From: Pseudomonas fluorescens
Lineage (GTDB): Bacteria > Pseudomonadota > Gammaproteobacteria > Pseudomonadales > Pseudomonadaceae
Direction of reading: 5' to 3'
NCBI RefSeq assembly: GCF_001648775.1
Contig: NZ_LVEJ01000002.1
Location: 293,693 to 357,692 of the forward strand
DNA length: 64,000 bases
Shown here: in pieces, positions 33,957 to 45,957 of the stretch
How the letters are laid out: each line of letters opens with the position of its first letter
How positions within the stretch are numbered: the stretch's first letter is position 1
The notes under the pieces: generated by a model
Seen by the model: the letters and a program-made list of their open reading frames with translations, nothing else
The model's database searches: none
What the model was told of the DNA's origin: nothing
Made by a program: the position numbers and the translations under genes

Positions 33957-34958
33957 TCAGACCCAGCGCAAACGACGGAATAACCACCACTGACCGAAGG
34001 CCAGAGCGAGCACGGTCAAACAGGCGATCAGGAAACCATAAGGGCTGCTGGAGAACGGAATTCCGCCGACGTTGATACCCAACAGACCGGTGATGAAACT
34101 CATCGGTAAAAAGATGCAGGTGATGATCCCGAAGCGGTACATCGTGCGATTCATGCGCTCGCTCAAGCGCCGGTCTTCGGCCTCCAGCACAAGCCCCACG
34201 CGCTCTCGGGTCAATTCGAGCTCTTCGAGGTAGCGGGTCAGGCTGTTGTTCAATTCGTTCCAGTAATCGGCGTCGTCATCGACAAACCACGGCAGTTTTA
34301 TCCGCGTCATCTGCCCGAAAATATCCCGCTGCGGCGCAAGGAAACGCTTGAGCCCGGCAGCCCGCCGACGGATGTGCAAAATGGCGCCATGCTCGGGGGT
34401 ATACCGTTCGTCGGCATCCATCTTTTCTTCTTCCTCATCGGCGATTTCCGAGAGGCACGTGACCAGATCCTGCACCTTGTTGGTGAGGAACTGCGCCAGA
34501 TAAAGGATGAGTTCAGAGGCCGTTTTCGGACCCTTGCCGTCCGCCAACTGAGCCAACAGCTCATCGGTGGCGCGCAATGGCCGCAAACGCAGGGAAATAA
34601 CCCGTTGGGCGGAGGCGAAAATGCGCACCGAGACCATGTCTTCCGGCTCGGCGCCCGGGTTGAGATTGACCCCGCGCAAGAACAACAGCAGCTCGGAATC
34701 GGGCAACGGCAACAGGCGCGGCCGGGTGTTCTCTTCCAGCAGCAAGTCGCAGGTGAATTCATTGAGGCCGCTGGATTTGCGCAGCCAGGTCTGGGTTTGC
34801 GGATGGCTACGATCCCAATGCAGCCACAGGCTTTCATGCGCCTGCAGTTGCAAATCGTCGAGCTCAGTCCGGGCTATCGAACGCGCACCGCCTTTACCAT
34901 CCAGCACCAGGGCATGCACCAGCCCCCATTGCGCGTTTTCTTCCTCGAACATCCGCAT
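33957..34958 (-). CDS. cmaX: CmaX, CorA/ZntB-family divalent-cation transport protein
   Basis: A 333-residue protein with a large cytoplasmic N-terminal domain (about 1-265, including a long helical region with EIADEEEEKMDADERY) and two C-terminal transmembrane helices (about 272-293 and 305-327). The loop motif that is GMN in CorA reads GIN here (FITGLLGINVGGIPF), the variant seen in ZntB-like members, so Mg2+ may not be the substrate. It is the first gene of the cmaX-crfX-cmpX-sigX series and is preceded by rraA, all on the same strand. Confidence 0.92.
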   Translation of the reverse strand: MRMFEEENAQWGLVHALVLDGKGGARSIARTELDDLQLQAHESLWLHWDRSHPQTQTWLRKSSGLNEFTCDLLLEENTRPRLLPLPDSELLLFLRGVNLNPGAEPEDMVSVRIFASAQRVISLRLRPLRATDELLAQLADGKGPKTASELILYLAQFLTNKVQDLVTCLSEIADEEEEKMDADERYTPEHGAILHIRRRAAGLKRFLAPQRDIFGQMTRIKLPWFVDDDADYWNELNNSLTRYLEELELTRERVGLVLEAEDRRLSERMNRTMYRFGIITCIFLPMSFITGLLGINVGGIPFSSSPYGFLIACLTVLALAFGQWWLFRRLRWV

Positions 34959-34974
34959 CCCTTTGTCGAAATTC

Positions 34975-35466
34975 TTATTCAGGCATTTTCAGCGGACTCG
35001 GCGAGATGATCACGCCGTTGTTGTCCGCATAAATATAGTGGCCCGGGTGGAACGTCACACCGGCAAACGTCACCGGGACATTGAGGTCACCGATGCCGCG
35101 CTTGTCGGTTTTCATCGGGTGGCTGGCCAAGGCCTGTACACCCAGATCGGTCTGTGCGATCACATCGACGTCACGAATGCAGCCGTAGATCACCAGGCCT
35201 TCCCAACCGTTTTTCGAAGCTTTTTCGGCGAGCATGTCGCCCAGCAGCGCTCGACGCAGGGACCCGCCGCCATCGACGACCAGCACCTTGCCATGACCCT
35301 TCAGGTCCACTTGCTCCTTGACCAGCGAGTTATCTTCGAAACATTTGATGGTCACGATCTCGCCGCCGAACGAATCACGGCCACCGAAATTGCTGAACAT
35401 CGGTTCCAGCACCTGCACCAGCTCCGGATAGGCGTCGCACAGGTCAGGCGTAAGGTAATGGTTCAT
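34975..35466 (-). CDS. rraA: Regulator of ribonuclease activity A (RraA)
   Basis: A 163-residue protein of the RraA fold, which binds RNase E and restrains mRNA decay in E. coli. Family motifs are [18 protein letters not shown] near residue 20, [19 protein letters not shown] near 62, [14 protein letters not shown] near 87 and [15 protein letters not shown] near 140. Some relatives are aldolases for oxaloacetate-type substrates, so catalytic activity cannot be excluded. It lies 16 bp upstream of cmaX and may be co-transcribed with it. The 227-bp gap upstream shows nothing else. Confidence 0.93.
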   Translation of the reverse strand: MNHYLTPDLCDAYPELVQVLEPMFSNFGGRDSFGGEIVTIKCFEDNSLVKEQVDLKGHGKVLVVDGGGSLRRALLGDMLAEKASKNGWEGLVIYGCIRDVDVIAQTDLGVQALASHPMKTDKRGIGDLNVPVTFAGVTFHPGHYIYADNNGVIISPSPLKMPE

Positions 35467-35693
35467 CGAAAAACTCCTGTAAAAAGCAAGACGATCAAGG
35501 ATGCCGCGTTCTGAAGAGACGAGTTCCGGTGGTCGCTGTTTACCTTAGCTCATTGAATGTTCGCTGAATGAACCTGAACAAACGCTGAAACGTAATCGCT
35601 AAACTGCCACCGAATATGACCAGAACCGCACAATTCGTCATATCTTAGCCGCAAGCCAACCTGAACGAAATGCCCATTTCAAGGCCTTCGCAC

Positions 35694-36683
35694 TCAGATC
35701 GCCGCAGCCAGGTCGGGTTTCTCGCCCAGCAACGGCGTGTGCTGATCATTCAACCAGCGCGCCACCAGCGGCCACACCTCAGTCTGCGCCGCTTTGCTCA
35801 CCAACATTTCAACATGGCCGAAATTATCGTTGAAGCCCTGCTCGCGGCCCAGGTTGATGAATTGCTTGTGCTCGGCACCGATCTGCTCGAACAGTTTGCG
35901 ACAGGCCCAGGCCGGATCCTGATGATCGCCGGCGGCGCTAACCGCCAGCACCGGCACCTGAACATCGGCCAGACCGGCCCACCAATCCTTGTCCTTGTCG
36001 CCAAAGCGGCCGAACAAGCCGTACCAGCGCATGCTTTCCAGCGCCAGGCCGATCGGCTCATCTTCCGGACCACGCTTGAGGCGCGAACCCGACAGTTGCG
36101 CAAAGCGCTTGAGGATAAAGCGCCCGCTCCACTCCACCGGCGGGATTTTCAACGGCCAATACGTGCGGCTGACCTGTGTGCCGAAAAACGCGGCAGAAGC
36201 CACCGCAGGCTCGCCAAGGTATTCGCCACCCAGCGCGGCGGCCAAGGTGATGCCGCCCAGCGAATGGCCGATCCAGTGCGGAATCTGCCCGCTCTGCTCA
36301 CGCACGAACGCGGCAATCGCCGGCAGATCGTAACGGGCATAGTCGGCGACACGGTTGCGGCGGTATTCCTCGTTGCGCTGCGACAAGCCATGGCCGCGCA
36401 TCTCCGGAATCCACACGTCGTAGCCCAGACGCGTCAGATACGCGCCCAGGCCCAGGCCTTTGGGTGAAAACCAGAAGCGGCGATTGGAAAAACTGCCGTG
36501 CAGCAGAATCACTGGCACACCGCGAGGTGCCGAGTCGTCGGCCATACCCAGACGGGTGACGGCGATCTCCACGGACCAGTCCGGGCTGTTGCCGGGTTTC
36601 AAGCGATAAACGTCTTCGCTCAGATCGCCACGCCGTTCGGCGCTGATCAGGGCGACAGGAAATAGGTTGCTGCTGCTTTGCAT
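35694..36683 (-). CDS. Alpha/beta-hydrolase fold protein
   Basis: A 329-residue alpha/beta hydrolase of unknown substrate. The oxyanion region is VPVILLHGSFSNRRFW near residue 65, the nucleophile elbow is PHWIGHSLGGITLAAALGG near 140 (GHSLG), an acid candidate follows in VPVLAVSAAGDHQDP near 255, and the histidine is in NFGHVEMLVSKAA near 295. The ATG at 36683 (MQSSSNLFPVAL) is chosen; a start 15 bases upstream is possible. It has no signal peptide. It stands alone between rraA and ppsA and the context gives no clue. Confidence 0.85.
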   Translation of the reverse strand: MQSSSNLFPVALISAERRGDLSEDVYRLKPGNSPDWSVEIAVTRLGMADDSAPRGVPVILLHGSFSNRRFWFSPKGLGLGAYLTRLGYDVWIPEMRGHGLSQRNEEYRRNRVADYARYDLPAIAAFVREQSGQIPHWIGHSLGGITLAAALGGEYLGEPAVASAAFFGTQVSRTYWPLKIPPVEWSGRFILKRFAQLSGSRLKRGPEDEPIGLALESMRWYGLFGRFGDKDKDWWAGLADVQVPVLAVSAAGDHQDPAWACRKLFEQIGAEHKQFINLGREQGFNDNFGHVEMLVSKAAQTEVWPLVARWLNDQHTPLLGEKPDLAAAI

Positions 36684-36750
36684 AATGCTCTTGCACAAAA
36701 AAGGGCGGCATCTACAGGAGCCCGCCCTACTTCAATCTCAAAGCCCGCCT

Positions 36751-36843
36751 CCTGTGGGAGCGAGCCTGCTCGCGAAAGCGGGGTGTCAGCCAACATCACT
36801 GTTGAATGTTGCTCCGTCTTCGCGAGCAGGCTCGCTCCCACAA
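36751..36843. repeat. Paired REP element, CTCCCAC ends outward
   Basis: Inverted REP copies lie around a spacer with GTCAGCCAACATCACTGTTGAATG, a dyad like that of the other pairs in this arrangement. It lies upstream of the hydrolase and downstream of ppsA on the reverse strand. Confidence 0.92.
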
Positions 36844-36868
36844 GGAAAGCGGGCCGTTCACATACTCT

Positions 36869-39244
<2,376 letters not shown>

Positions 39245-39418
39245 GGTGATCTCTCCACTAACTGTGTTGGAAAAGCTCAGAAACCGGCGGCCCGGGGGAG
39301 CCTTGGCCGGTTGTATGGCCTGGACCTGGAAAATAAGTGAGAATGCGGGCCAGTCGCGGCCGACAAATCGCGCCTATCATATCCAGAAATGCTCATTAGC
39401 TTAAGGCCCAAGGTGCAA

Positions 39419-40237
39419 ATGAAACGATCTGCTTTCTTCATCTCCGATGGCACCGGCATCACTGCCGAAACCCTGGGTCAAAGCCTTCTGGCGCAGTTCG
39501 AAAACATTACCTTCAGCAAATTCACGCGACCGTACATCGACAGCGTTGAAAAAGCGCGGGCCATGGTACAACAAATCAACAAAGCCGCTGAAACCGACGG
39601 CTTTCGTCCGATCATCTTCGACACCATCGTCAATCAGGACATCCGTGAGATTCTCGCAACGTCCAATGGTTTCATGATCGACATTTTCTCGACCTTCCTC
39701 GCCCCGCTGGAGCAGGAACTGACCGAGCATTCTTCCTACACCGTCGGCAAATCCCATTCGATCGGGCACAACTCCAATTACATGGAGCGCATCGAGGCGG
39801 TGAACTTCGCCCTCGACAATGACGACGGCGCGCGAACGCACTATTACGACAAAGCCGATTTGATACTAGTGGGCGTGTCGCGATGCGGTAAAACGCCGAC
39901 GTGTCTGTACATGGCCATGCAGTTCGGCATCCGCGCAGCCAACTACCCGCTGACCGAAGACGACATGGAGCGCCTGACCCTGCCGTCGGCCTTGCGCGCC
40001 CATCAGCACAAGCTGTTCGGCCTGACCATCGACCCGGACCGTCTCACCGCGATCCGCAACGAGCGCAAGCCCAACAGCCGTTATTCGAGCTACGCCCAGT
40101 GCGAGTTCGAAGTGCGCGAAGTGGAGAATCTGTTCCGCCGCGAGAACATCCCCAACATCAACTCCACGCATTTTTCCGTGGAAGAGATTTCGGCGAAGAT
40201 TCTGGTGGAGAAAGGTGTCGAGCGGCGCTTCAAATAG
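39419..40237 (+). CDS. ppsR: PEP synthetase regulatory kinase/pyrophosphorylase
   Basis: A 272-residue DUF299 enzyme that inactivates PEP synthase by ADP-dependent phosphorylation and reactivates it by phosphate-dependent dephosphorylation. It begins [21 protein letters not shown], and the P-loop is [16 protein letters not shown] near residue 150. [16 protein letters not shown] closes the protein. The start at 39419 is chosen for the conserved N-terminus; the longer frame includes the promoter region. It is divergent from ppsA with 174 bp between them, a usual arrangement. Confidence 0.95.
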   Translation: MKRSAFFISDGTGITAETLGQSLLAQFENITFSKFTRPYIDSVEKARAMVQQINKAAETDGFRPIIFDTIVNQDIREILATSNGFMIDIFSTFLAPLEQELTEHSSYTVGKSHSIGHNSNYMERIEAVNFALDNDDGARTHYYDKADLILVGVSRCGKTPTCLYMAMQFGIRAANYPLTEDDMERLTLPSALRAHQHKLFGLTIDPDRLTAIRNERKPNSRYSSYAQCEFEVREVENLFRRENIPNINSTHFSVEEISAKILVEKGVERRFK

Positions 40238-40261
40238 TTCTGCATTGCCTGATCCGACGCC

Positions 40262-40347
40262 TTCGCGAGCAGGCTCGCTCCCACCTGGGGGAATGCATTC
40301 CAACTGAAAGAATGCGGTCCACTGTGGGAGCGAGCCTGCTCGCGAAG
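40262..40347. repeat. Paired REP element, CTCCCAC ends inward
   Basis: Inverted REP copies flank a longer spacer that holds GAATGCATTC and then AGAATGCGGTCC, apparently a partly duplicated spacer. It lies between the convergent ppsR and MocR-type genes. Confidence 0.9.
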
Positions 40348-40352
40348 AACGA

Positions 40353-41738
40353 TTACACGGTCTCGGTTAATGCCCGCGCCAACGCTTCGAACCCGCCGAG
40401 CAACAACCGATCATCCCCCACCGCATTACACACACTCACCCGAATAAACTGCGGCACCGCCGTATGCCCGACCGCGAACGCCTCAGCGGTGGCGACCAGA
40501 TAATTGTTTTCCTTCAACTCCGCCGCAATCTGCGATGCGCGCCACAACTCGGGGACTTCCACCCAGAAGTGCGGGCTAAAGGTGTGCGTCTTGTAATTCA
40601 AACCCTGCAGAACAGGCGCGACCAGCGCTTTACGCCGAGCAATCTCGCTGATCTGCTCGTCCAGCAAACGCTCAGCCATGCCGTTTTCGATCCACAGGCT
40701 CGCCACTTCCATCGATAAAGGATTAGCCATCCAGCAGGTGCTGCGAATGGCTGAACTGATACGCCCGATCAACGCTTGCGGCGCATGCAGATAACCGACG
40801 CGCAGCCCCGCTGAAACAGCCTTGCTCAAACTGCCGATCAGTATCGAACGCTCCGGGGCGAAATGGCTCAGGGGTGACGGGCGCTGGCGATCCAGTACCG
40901 CATGAGCTTCGTCTTCGATGATCAGCAGATTGTGCTGGCGGCAGATATCGGCAATCGCCTCGCGCCGGGTGATCGACATGACAGCGGCCGTAGGATTCTG
41001 GATCGTCGGCGTGCAATACAGCGCCGAAACGCGATGCTGACGGCAGATGTCCTCCAGCGCCGAAGGTAAAAGTCCTTCGTCATCCATCGCTGCGCCGATC
41101 AGTTTTATCCCGAGCTGACGAGCGACACTGATCAAACCGGGGTAGGACAAATGCTCAGTGACCAGCGTGTCCCCCGCCTTGAGCAAACCCATCAACGCGC
41201 ACAGCAAGCCATGCTGGCCGCCGTTGACGCACAGCACTTGATCGGCGTGCGGTACGAACTCGCCATGGCTGAGCCAAACGGCGCCCGCCACGCGATGCCG
41301 CGCCATGCCACCCTCGGCGGTGTACCCGGACAGCTGCCGCAAGACGCCCGGCTCATTGGCGAGGTCTTGCAGGCTCTGGCTGATGAAGGTTGTCTCCTGC
41401 CCCGGAATCGGCTGATTGCGGCTCATGTCGAAGCAGGTTGGCGGCTCATCGCTGACATTGCGAAAGCCTTTGTCCTGCGCCTGATCCACGCCGCGCTGAC
41501 GCACGTAAGTGCCATCGCCTACGCGGGCAACGACCAATCCCACACGTTCAAGCTCACCGTAGGCACGGCTGATCGTGCCAATGGTCACGCCCAGGCTGTC
41601 GGCCAACAGTCGGTGCGGCGGCAATTTACAGCCTGCCTCGATCACACCTTCCTCGATGGCCTGCGCAACGCCGTCTGCAAGGCGCTTGTACTTCACGCCG
41701 ACGCCGTTGACGAGACCGTCACGGAGGATTGACACCAT
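40353..41738 (-). CDS. MocR-type regulator (GntR helix-turn-helix fused to aminotransferase domain)
   Basis: A 461-residue fusion. The N-terminal winged helix (about 10-80) reads YKRLADGVAQAIEEG, LPPHRLLADSLGVTIGTISRAYGELERVG and GDGTYVRQRG. The rest is an aspartate-aminotransferase fold with pyridoxal-phosphate motifs: VNGGQHGLLCAL near residue 176, YCTPTIQNPTA near 250, and the lysine region SILIGSLSKAVSAGLRVGYL near 305. MocR proteins use PLP and an amino compound as effector. It is divergent from an EamA exporter, which is its likely target. The ATG at 41738 lacks a clear ribosome-binding site. Confidence 0.92.
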   Translation of the reverse strand: MVSILRDGLVNGVGVKYKRLADGVAQAIEEGVIEAGCKLPPHRLLADSLGVTIGTISRAYGELERVGLVVARVGDGTYVRQRGVDQAQDKGFRNVSDEPPTCFDMSRNQPIPGQETTFISQSLQDLANEPGVLRQLSGYTAEGGMARHRVAGAVWLSHGEFVPHADQVLCVNGGQHGLLCALMGLLKAGDTLVTEHLSYPGLISVARQLGIKLIGAAMDDEGLLPSALEDICRQHRVSALYCTPTIQNPTAAVMSITRREAIADICRQHNLLIIEDEAHAVLDRQRPSPLSHFAPERSILIGSLSKAVSAGLRVGYLHAPQALIGRISSAIRSTCWMANPLSMEVASLWIENGMAERLLDEQISEIARRKALVAPVLQGLNYKTHTFSPHFWVEVPELWRASQIAAELKENNYLVATAEAFAVGHTAVPQFIRVSVCNAVGDDRLLLGGFEALARALTETV

Positions 41739-41752
41739 GGCAATACTTACTT

Positions 41753-41817
41753 TGACAGTCATTGTCACCCCGAATAGCGTGCTTGAAACAGGTTCAATCA
41801 GAAATAGACTGTTTCTG
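41753..41817. promoter_or_regulatory. Two inverted repeats between the MocR-type and EamA genes
   Basis: TGACA-N5-TGTCA at 41753-41767 and CAGAAA-N7-TTTCTG at 41799-41817 lie in the 114-bp divergent gap. Either may be the operator of the MocR-type protein; none is established. Confidence 0.4.
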
Positions 41818-41852
41818 TGATCAGGTCAATTCTGCCGTTCGGAGTACAAACC

Positions 41853-42782
41853 ATGTCTACAGCTGTCAGCGTCCCGATAAACATCAGCAAACCGTGGCTC
41901 GCCGGATTGATCACCAGCGCGCTGTTCCTGATCGTCTGCCTGAGTTGGGGCACCACGTGGCTGGGGATCAAAATTGCCGTGGAAAGTGTGCCGCCGCTGA
42001 CCGCCGCCGGCCTGCGCTTTCTGATCGCTTTTCCGCTGTTTCTGAGCTTCGCCATGGTGCGCAAGGAACCGTTGCTGTTCCCTCGGCAAAGCCGCTGGTT
42101 CTTTGTGTTCGTCACGCTGTCGTATTTCAGCCTGCCCTACTACCTGCTCAACTACGGCGAGATGCACGTGTCATCGGGTCTGACCGCCCTGCTGTTCAGT
42201 TGCATGCCGGTGTTTATCCTGCTGTTTTGCGCGCTGTTTCTGCGCGAGAAAATCTACCCCTCGCAGATGCTCGGCATCGCCATCGGCTTTGGCAGCCTGT
42301 TCATGATCATTCGCAGCCAGGGGCTGCATCTGGATCAGGCCGAATGGCTGGGAGTGCTGGCGATTCTGTGTGCGGCAGTGATGCATGCGCTGTGTTACGT
42401 GGTGACAAAAAAGCACGGCAGCGCGATCAGCGTGATCACCTACAACACCTTGCCGATCGGTATCGCTGGGTTGATGTTATTTATTGTCGGCTTGAGCGTT
42501 GAGGCGCCAGTGTTTGCGCAAGTGACCACACGCTCGTGGGGCGCCCTGCTGTATCTCGGGCTGGTGGCTTCGGTCGGTGGATTCATCGTTTATTTTTTGC
42601 TGCTTAAACGCTTGAGCCCGATCATTCTGTCGTTCGTGTTTATCATTTTCCCGGTGTTCGCCGTGATCATCGGCGCCTGGTACGAGGGGCAAACCCTGTC
42701 CCGGGAGCTGATGATCTATTCGGCGATTTTGTTGAGCGGTTTTGCGATCACCAAACTGCCTGTGGAAAAGTGGTTCAGATAA
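41853..42782 (+). CDS. EamA/DMT-family transporter
   Basis: A 309-residue inner-membrane protein with ten predicted helices in two EamA repeats (about 15-150 and 160-300). The first repeat has [20 protein letters not shown] and [10 protein letters not shown], the second has [13 protein letters not shown] and [17 protein letters not shown]. Such proteins export amino acids or other metabolites. GGAG lies eight bases before the ATG at 41853. It is divergent from a MocR-type regulator, so its substrate may be an amine or amino acid related to the regulator's effector. Its stop overlaps the prpD stop by 8 bp with no terminator between. Confidence 0.9.
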   Translation: MSTAVSVPINISKPWLAGLITSALFLIVCLSWGTTWLGIKIAVESVPPLTAAGLRFLIAFPLFLSFAMVRKEPLLFPRQSRWFFVFVTLSYFSLPYYLLNYGEMHVSSGLTALLFSCMPVFILLFCALFLREKIYPSQMLGIAIGFGSLFMIIRSQGLHLDQAEWLGVLAILCAAVMHALCYVVTKKHGSAISVITYNTLPIGIAGLMLFIVGLSVEAPVFAQVTTRSWGALLYLGLVASVGGFIVYFLLLKRLSPIILSFVFIIFPVFAVIIGAWYEGQTLSRELMIYSAILLSGFAITKLPVEKWFR

Positions 42783-44259
42783 CCCACATATCCACAAAGC
42801 GATTGACCGGCGTCGCTTCAAGCCGCGCCGGATCCTTGCACAACGCGAAAATTTCGCCGCTGCGCTGACCGGTGAAACGTGTAGCCAGATTGGCTTTGAA
42901 TTTGTCTTCGAGCAATGGAATGCCCTCGGCACGGCGACGACGGTGACCGATCGGGTATTCCACGACGACGTTTTCAGTGCTGCTGCCGTCCTTGAAAAAC
43001 ACCTGCACGGCGTTGGCAATCGAGCGTTTGTCGGGCTCCAGGTATTCGCGGGTGAAACGCGGTTCTTCGACGATAACCATTTTCTCGCGCAGCACATCGA
43101 TGATCGGATGCGCCCGGTGGAAATCGTCTTCGTATTGCTCGGCGACCAGATTGCCGAACGCCAGCGGCACGGCGGTCATGTACTGGATGCAGTGGTCGCG
43201 GTCGGCGGCATTCGCCAGCGGCCCGACCTTGGAAATGATGCGGATCGCCGACTCGTGGGTGGTGATGACAATCTTGTCGATTTCGTGCAGGCGATTGCGC
43301 ACCTGCGGGTGCAGTGTCACGGCTGCTTCGCAGGCGGTTTGCGCGTGAAATTCGGCAGGAAAGCTGATCTTGAACAGGACGTTTTCCATCACGTAACTGC
43401 CGAAGGGTCGCGAGAAACTGAAGGCGCGCTTATCTTCCGGTTTCAGCGTCAGATCGCTGTTGGTGTGGCTGAACAGCACGTCATAAAAGCCCCACTGCTT
43501 CGCGGTTAACACGCCGGGAATGCCCATTTCGCCACGCATGGCGATATCCGCCAAACGCACGCCGCGACTCGACGCATCCCCCGCCGCCCAGGATTTTCGC
43601 GAGCCGGCGTTGGGGGCATGACGATAAGTGCGCAGCGCCTGACCATCGGCGAATGCATGGGACAAGGCTGATAACAGTTGCTCGCGATCGGCGCCCATCA
43701 GTTTCGCGGTGACGGCGGTTGAAGCGACTTTCACCAGAATGACGTGATCGAGTCCTACGCGGTTGAAGGAGTTTTCCAAGGCGATCACGCCTTGAATCTC
43801 GTGGGCCATGATCATCGCTTCGAGCACGTCGCGGATGGTCAGCGGCGCTTGCGCGTTGGCCACGCGTTTCTGCGAGAGGTGATCGGCGACGGCGAGAATG
43901 CCGCCGAGGTTGTCGGAGGGATGGCCCCATTCGGCGGCGAGCCAGGTGTCGTTGTAGTCAAGCCAGCGGACGATGCAGCCGATGTCCCACGCGGCTTTGA
44001 CCGGATCGAGGCGATAAGACGTACCTGGGACTCGCGCACCGAACGGCACGACGGTGCCTTCGACGATTGGGCCGAGATGCTTGGTGCATTCCGGAAAGCG
44101 CAGGGCCAGCAGGCCGCAGCCCAGCGTGTCCATCAGGCAATTGCGGGCGGTGTCGAGGGCTTCGGCAGAGGTGACTTTGAAGGTGAGGACGTAATCGGCG
44201 ATGTCCTGCAGGACCTGGTCGTAGTCGGGGCGGTTGTTCAGGTCGACGTTGGCGCTCAT
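42775..44259 (-). CDS. prpD: 2-methylcitrate dehydratase
   Basis: A 494-residue MmgE/PrpD-family enzyme of propionate catabolism. Motifs include [19 protein letters not shown], the active-site region [23 protein letters not shown] near residue 93, and [18 protein letters not shown] near 170. With AcnD and PrpF encoded upstream, PrpD may be partly redundant, since AcnD-PrpF can dehydrate 2-methylcitrate. It is the last gene of the prp cluster but is separated from prpF by 441 bp containing a repeat, so it may depend on readthrough or its own promoter. Confidence 0.95.
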   Translation of the reverse strand: MSANVDLNNRPDYDQVLQDIADYVLTFKVTSAEALDTARNCLMDTLGCGLLALRFPECTKHLGPIVEGTVVPFGARVPGTSYRLDPVKAAWDIGCIVRWLDYNDTWLAAEWGHPSDNLGGILAVADHLSQKRVANAQAPLTIRDVLEAMIMAHEIQGVIALENSFNRVGLDHVILVKVASTAVTAKLMGADREQLLSALSHAFADGQALRTYRHAPNAGSRKSWAAGDASSRGVRLADIAMRGEMGIPGVLTAKQWGFYDVLFSHTNSDLTLKPEDKRAFSFSRPFGSYVMENVLFKISFPAEFHAQTACEAAVTLHPQVRNRLHEIDKIVITTHESAIRIISKVGPLANAADRDHCIQYMTAVPLAFGNLVAEQYEDDFHRAHPIIDVLREKMVIVEEPRFTREYLEPDKRSIANAVQVFFKDGSSTENVVVEYPIGHRRRRAEGIPLLEDKFKANLATRFTGQRSGEIFALCKDPARLEATPVNRFVDMWVI

Positions 44260-44376
44260 TGCGGTTCTCCTGTTCGGAAATGATGAGTGGTGCGGTCTTC
44301 CTCAGGGCTTGGCTGGTTTGGTCTGGTTGATTGCAGGTCTGGGGTGCCTGCTCTTTTTGTGTTTTTTCAGTGGGAG

Positions 44377-44687
44377 AGCCCCTCACCCTAGCCCTCTCCC
44401 GAGGGAGAGGGAACCGATTGGGGGATGCTCTAGAGGTTCACCGACGTGAGCGATCTCCATTGAATCCATAATCGATTAGATCGATGAACATCCCAGACAC
44501 CTCGGTCGGCCCTTAAAATCCATAATCGACTCGATCTTTCAGGTCGATGTACAACCCAAGACACCTCGGTCGGTGCCCTGAATCCATAATCGACTCGATC
44601 TTTCAGGTCGATGTACAACCCAAGACACCTCGGTCGGCCCCCTCTACCTCTGGGAGAGGGCTGGGCGGGCGGCGTTCCGATGAGGGT
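44377..44687. repeat. MITE-like repeat with internal duplication (copy 3)
   Basis: Bounded by AGCCCCTCACCCTAGCCCTC on the left and GAGAGGGCTGGGCGGGCGGC followed by GTTCCGATGAGG on the right, so its two ends are the two different end types seen in this family. Inside is a segment of about 64 bp (CATAATCGACTCGATCTTTC, then AGGTCGATGTACAACCC) present twice in full and once as a shorter, diverged form. It fills the gap between prpD and prpF and contains no gene. Confidence 0.82.
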
Positions 44688-44700
44688 AAAAAATCTCAAA

Positions 44701-45903
44701 TCAGAAAGAATCACCCGGAATGCGCACGTAACCTTCCATCAGCACGCGCGCACTGCGGCTCATGATGGCTTTCTTCACCACCCACTCGCCGTTTTCCAGA
44801 CTGGCTTCAGCGCCAACACGCAACGTCCCGGACGGATGCCCGAAGCGCACGGCATTGCGTTCAACACCACCCGCCGCGAGGTTCACCAAGGTGCCGGAAA
44901 TGGCCGCCGCCGTACCAATCGCCACCGCCGCCGTGCCCATCATCGCGTGGTGCAACTTGCCCATCGACAACGCCCGCACCAACAAATCCACATCACCCGC
45001 ACCAATCGCTCTGCCACTCGACGCCACGTAATCTGCAGGCTTGGCGACAAACGCGACTTTCGGCGTGTGCTGCCGTTTCGCCGCTTCATCCAGATTGGCG
45101 ATCAGGCCCATGCGCAGCGCACCGTAAGCCCGAATCGTCTCGAACATCTGCAATGCTTTCGGGTCGCTGTTGATCGCGCCTTGCAGCTCGGTACCGGTGT
45201 AGCCGATGTCTGCGGCGTTGACGAAAATCGTCGGAATACCTGCGTTGATCATGGTCGCTTTGAACGTGCCAACCCCCGGCACTTCCAGCTCATCAATCAA
45301 GTTGCCGGTGGGGAACATCGAACCACCGCCGCCCTCTTCTTCCGCCGCCGGATCCATGAATTCGACTTGCACTTCGGCCGCCGGAAAGGTCACGCCGTCG
45401 AGTTCGAAATCACCGGTCTCCTGCACTTCGCCGTTGGTGATCGGCACGTGGGCGATGATGGTTTTACCAATGTTGGCCTGCCACACGCGCACCACCGCGA
45501 CACCGTTGTGCGGAATGCGGCTGGCGTCGACCAGGCCGTTGCTGATGGCGAATGAACCAACCGCTGCCGAGAGGTTGCCGCAGTTGCCACTCCAGTCGAC
45601 GAACGGCTTGTCGATGGAGACCTGGCCAAACAGGTAATCCACATCGTGATCAGCCTTGATGCTTTTCGACAGAATCACGGTTTTGCTGGTGCTGGATGTC
45701 GCGCCGCCCATGCCGTCGATTTGCTTGTCGTACGGGTCGGGGCTGCCGATGACGCGCAGCAACAAAGCGTCGCGAACCGGGCCGGGAATCTGCGCCGCTT
45801 CGGGCAGATCCTTGAGGCTGAAAAACACGCCTTTGCTGGTGCCACCGCGCATGTAAGTGGCAGGGATTTTGATCTGCGGTGCGAAAGTAGCTGCGTGAGC
45901 CAT
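44701..45903 (-). CDS. prpF: 2-methylaconitate cis-trans isomerase PrpF
   Basis: A 400-residue protein of the diaminopimelate-epimerase-like PrpF fold. It converts the trans-2-methylaconitate product of AcnD to the cis form so that the next hydration can occur. Motifs are IPATYMRGGTSKGVFF near residue 14, DPYDKQIDGMGGATSSTSKTV near 58 and SGNCGNLSAAVGSFAI near 103. The ATG at 45903 (MAHAATFAPQIKIP) is chosen over one 21 bases upstream. It lies 54 bp after acnD and is the usual partner of it. Confidence 0.94.
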   Translation of the reverse strand: MAHAATFAPQIKIPATYMRGGTSKGVFFSLKDLPEAAQIPGPVRDALLLRVIGSPDPYDKQIDGMGGATSSTSKTVILSKSIKADHDVDYLFGQVSIDKPFVDWSGNCGNLSAAVGSFAISNGLVDASRIPHNGVAVVRVWQANIGKTIIAHVPITNGEVQETGDFELDGVTFPAAEVQVEFMDPAAEEEGGGGSMFPTGNLIDELEVPGVGTFKATMINAGIPTIFVNAADIGYTGTELQGAINSDPKALQMFETIRAYGALRMGLIANLDEAAKRQHTPKVAFVAKPADYVASSGRAIGAGDVDLLVRALSMGKLHHAMMGTAAVAIGTAAAISGTLVNLAAGGVERNAVRFGHPSGTLRVGAEASLENGEWVVKKAIMSRSARVLMEGYVRIPGDSF

Positions 45904-45957
45904 ATTGCTCCTTACCGAAGGCATGGGACTTGAAATCCCATGCCCACATCAGTTGAT

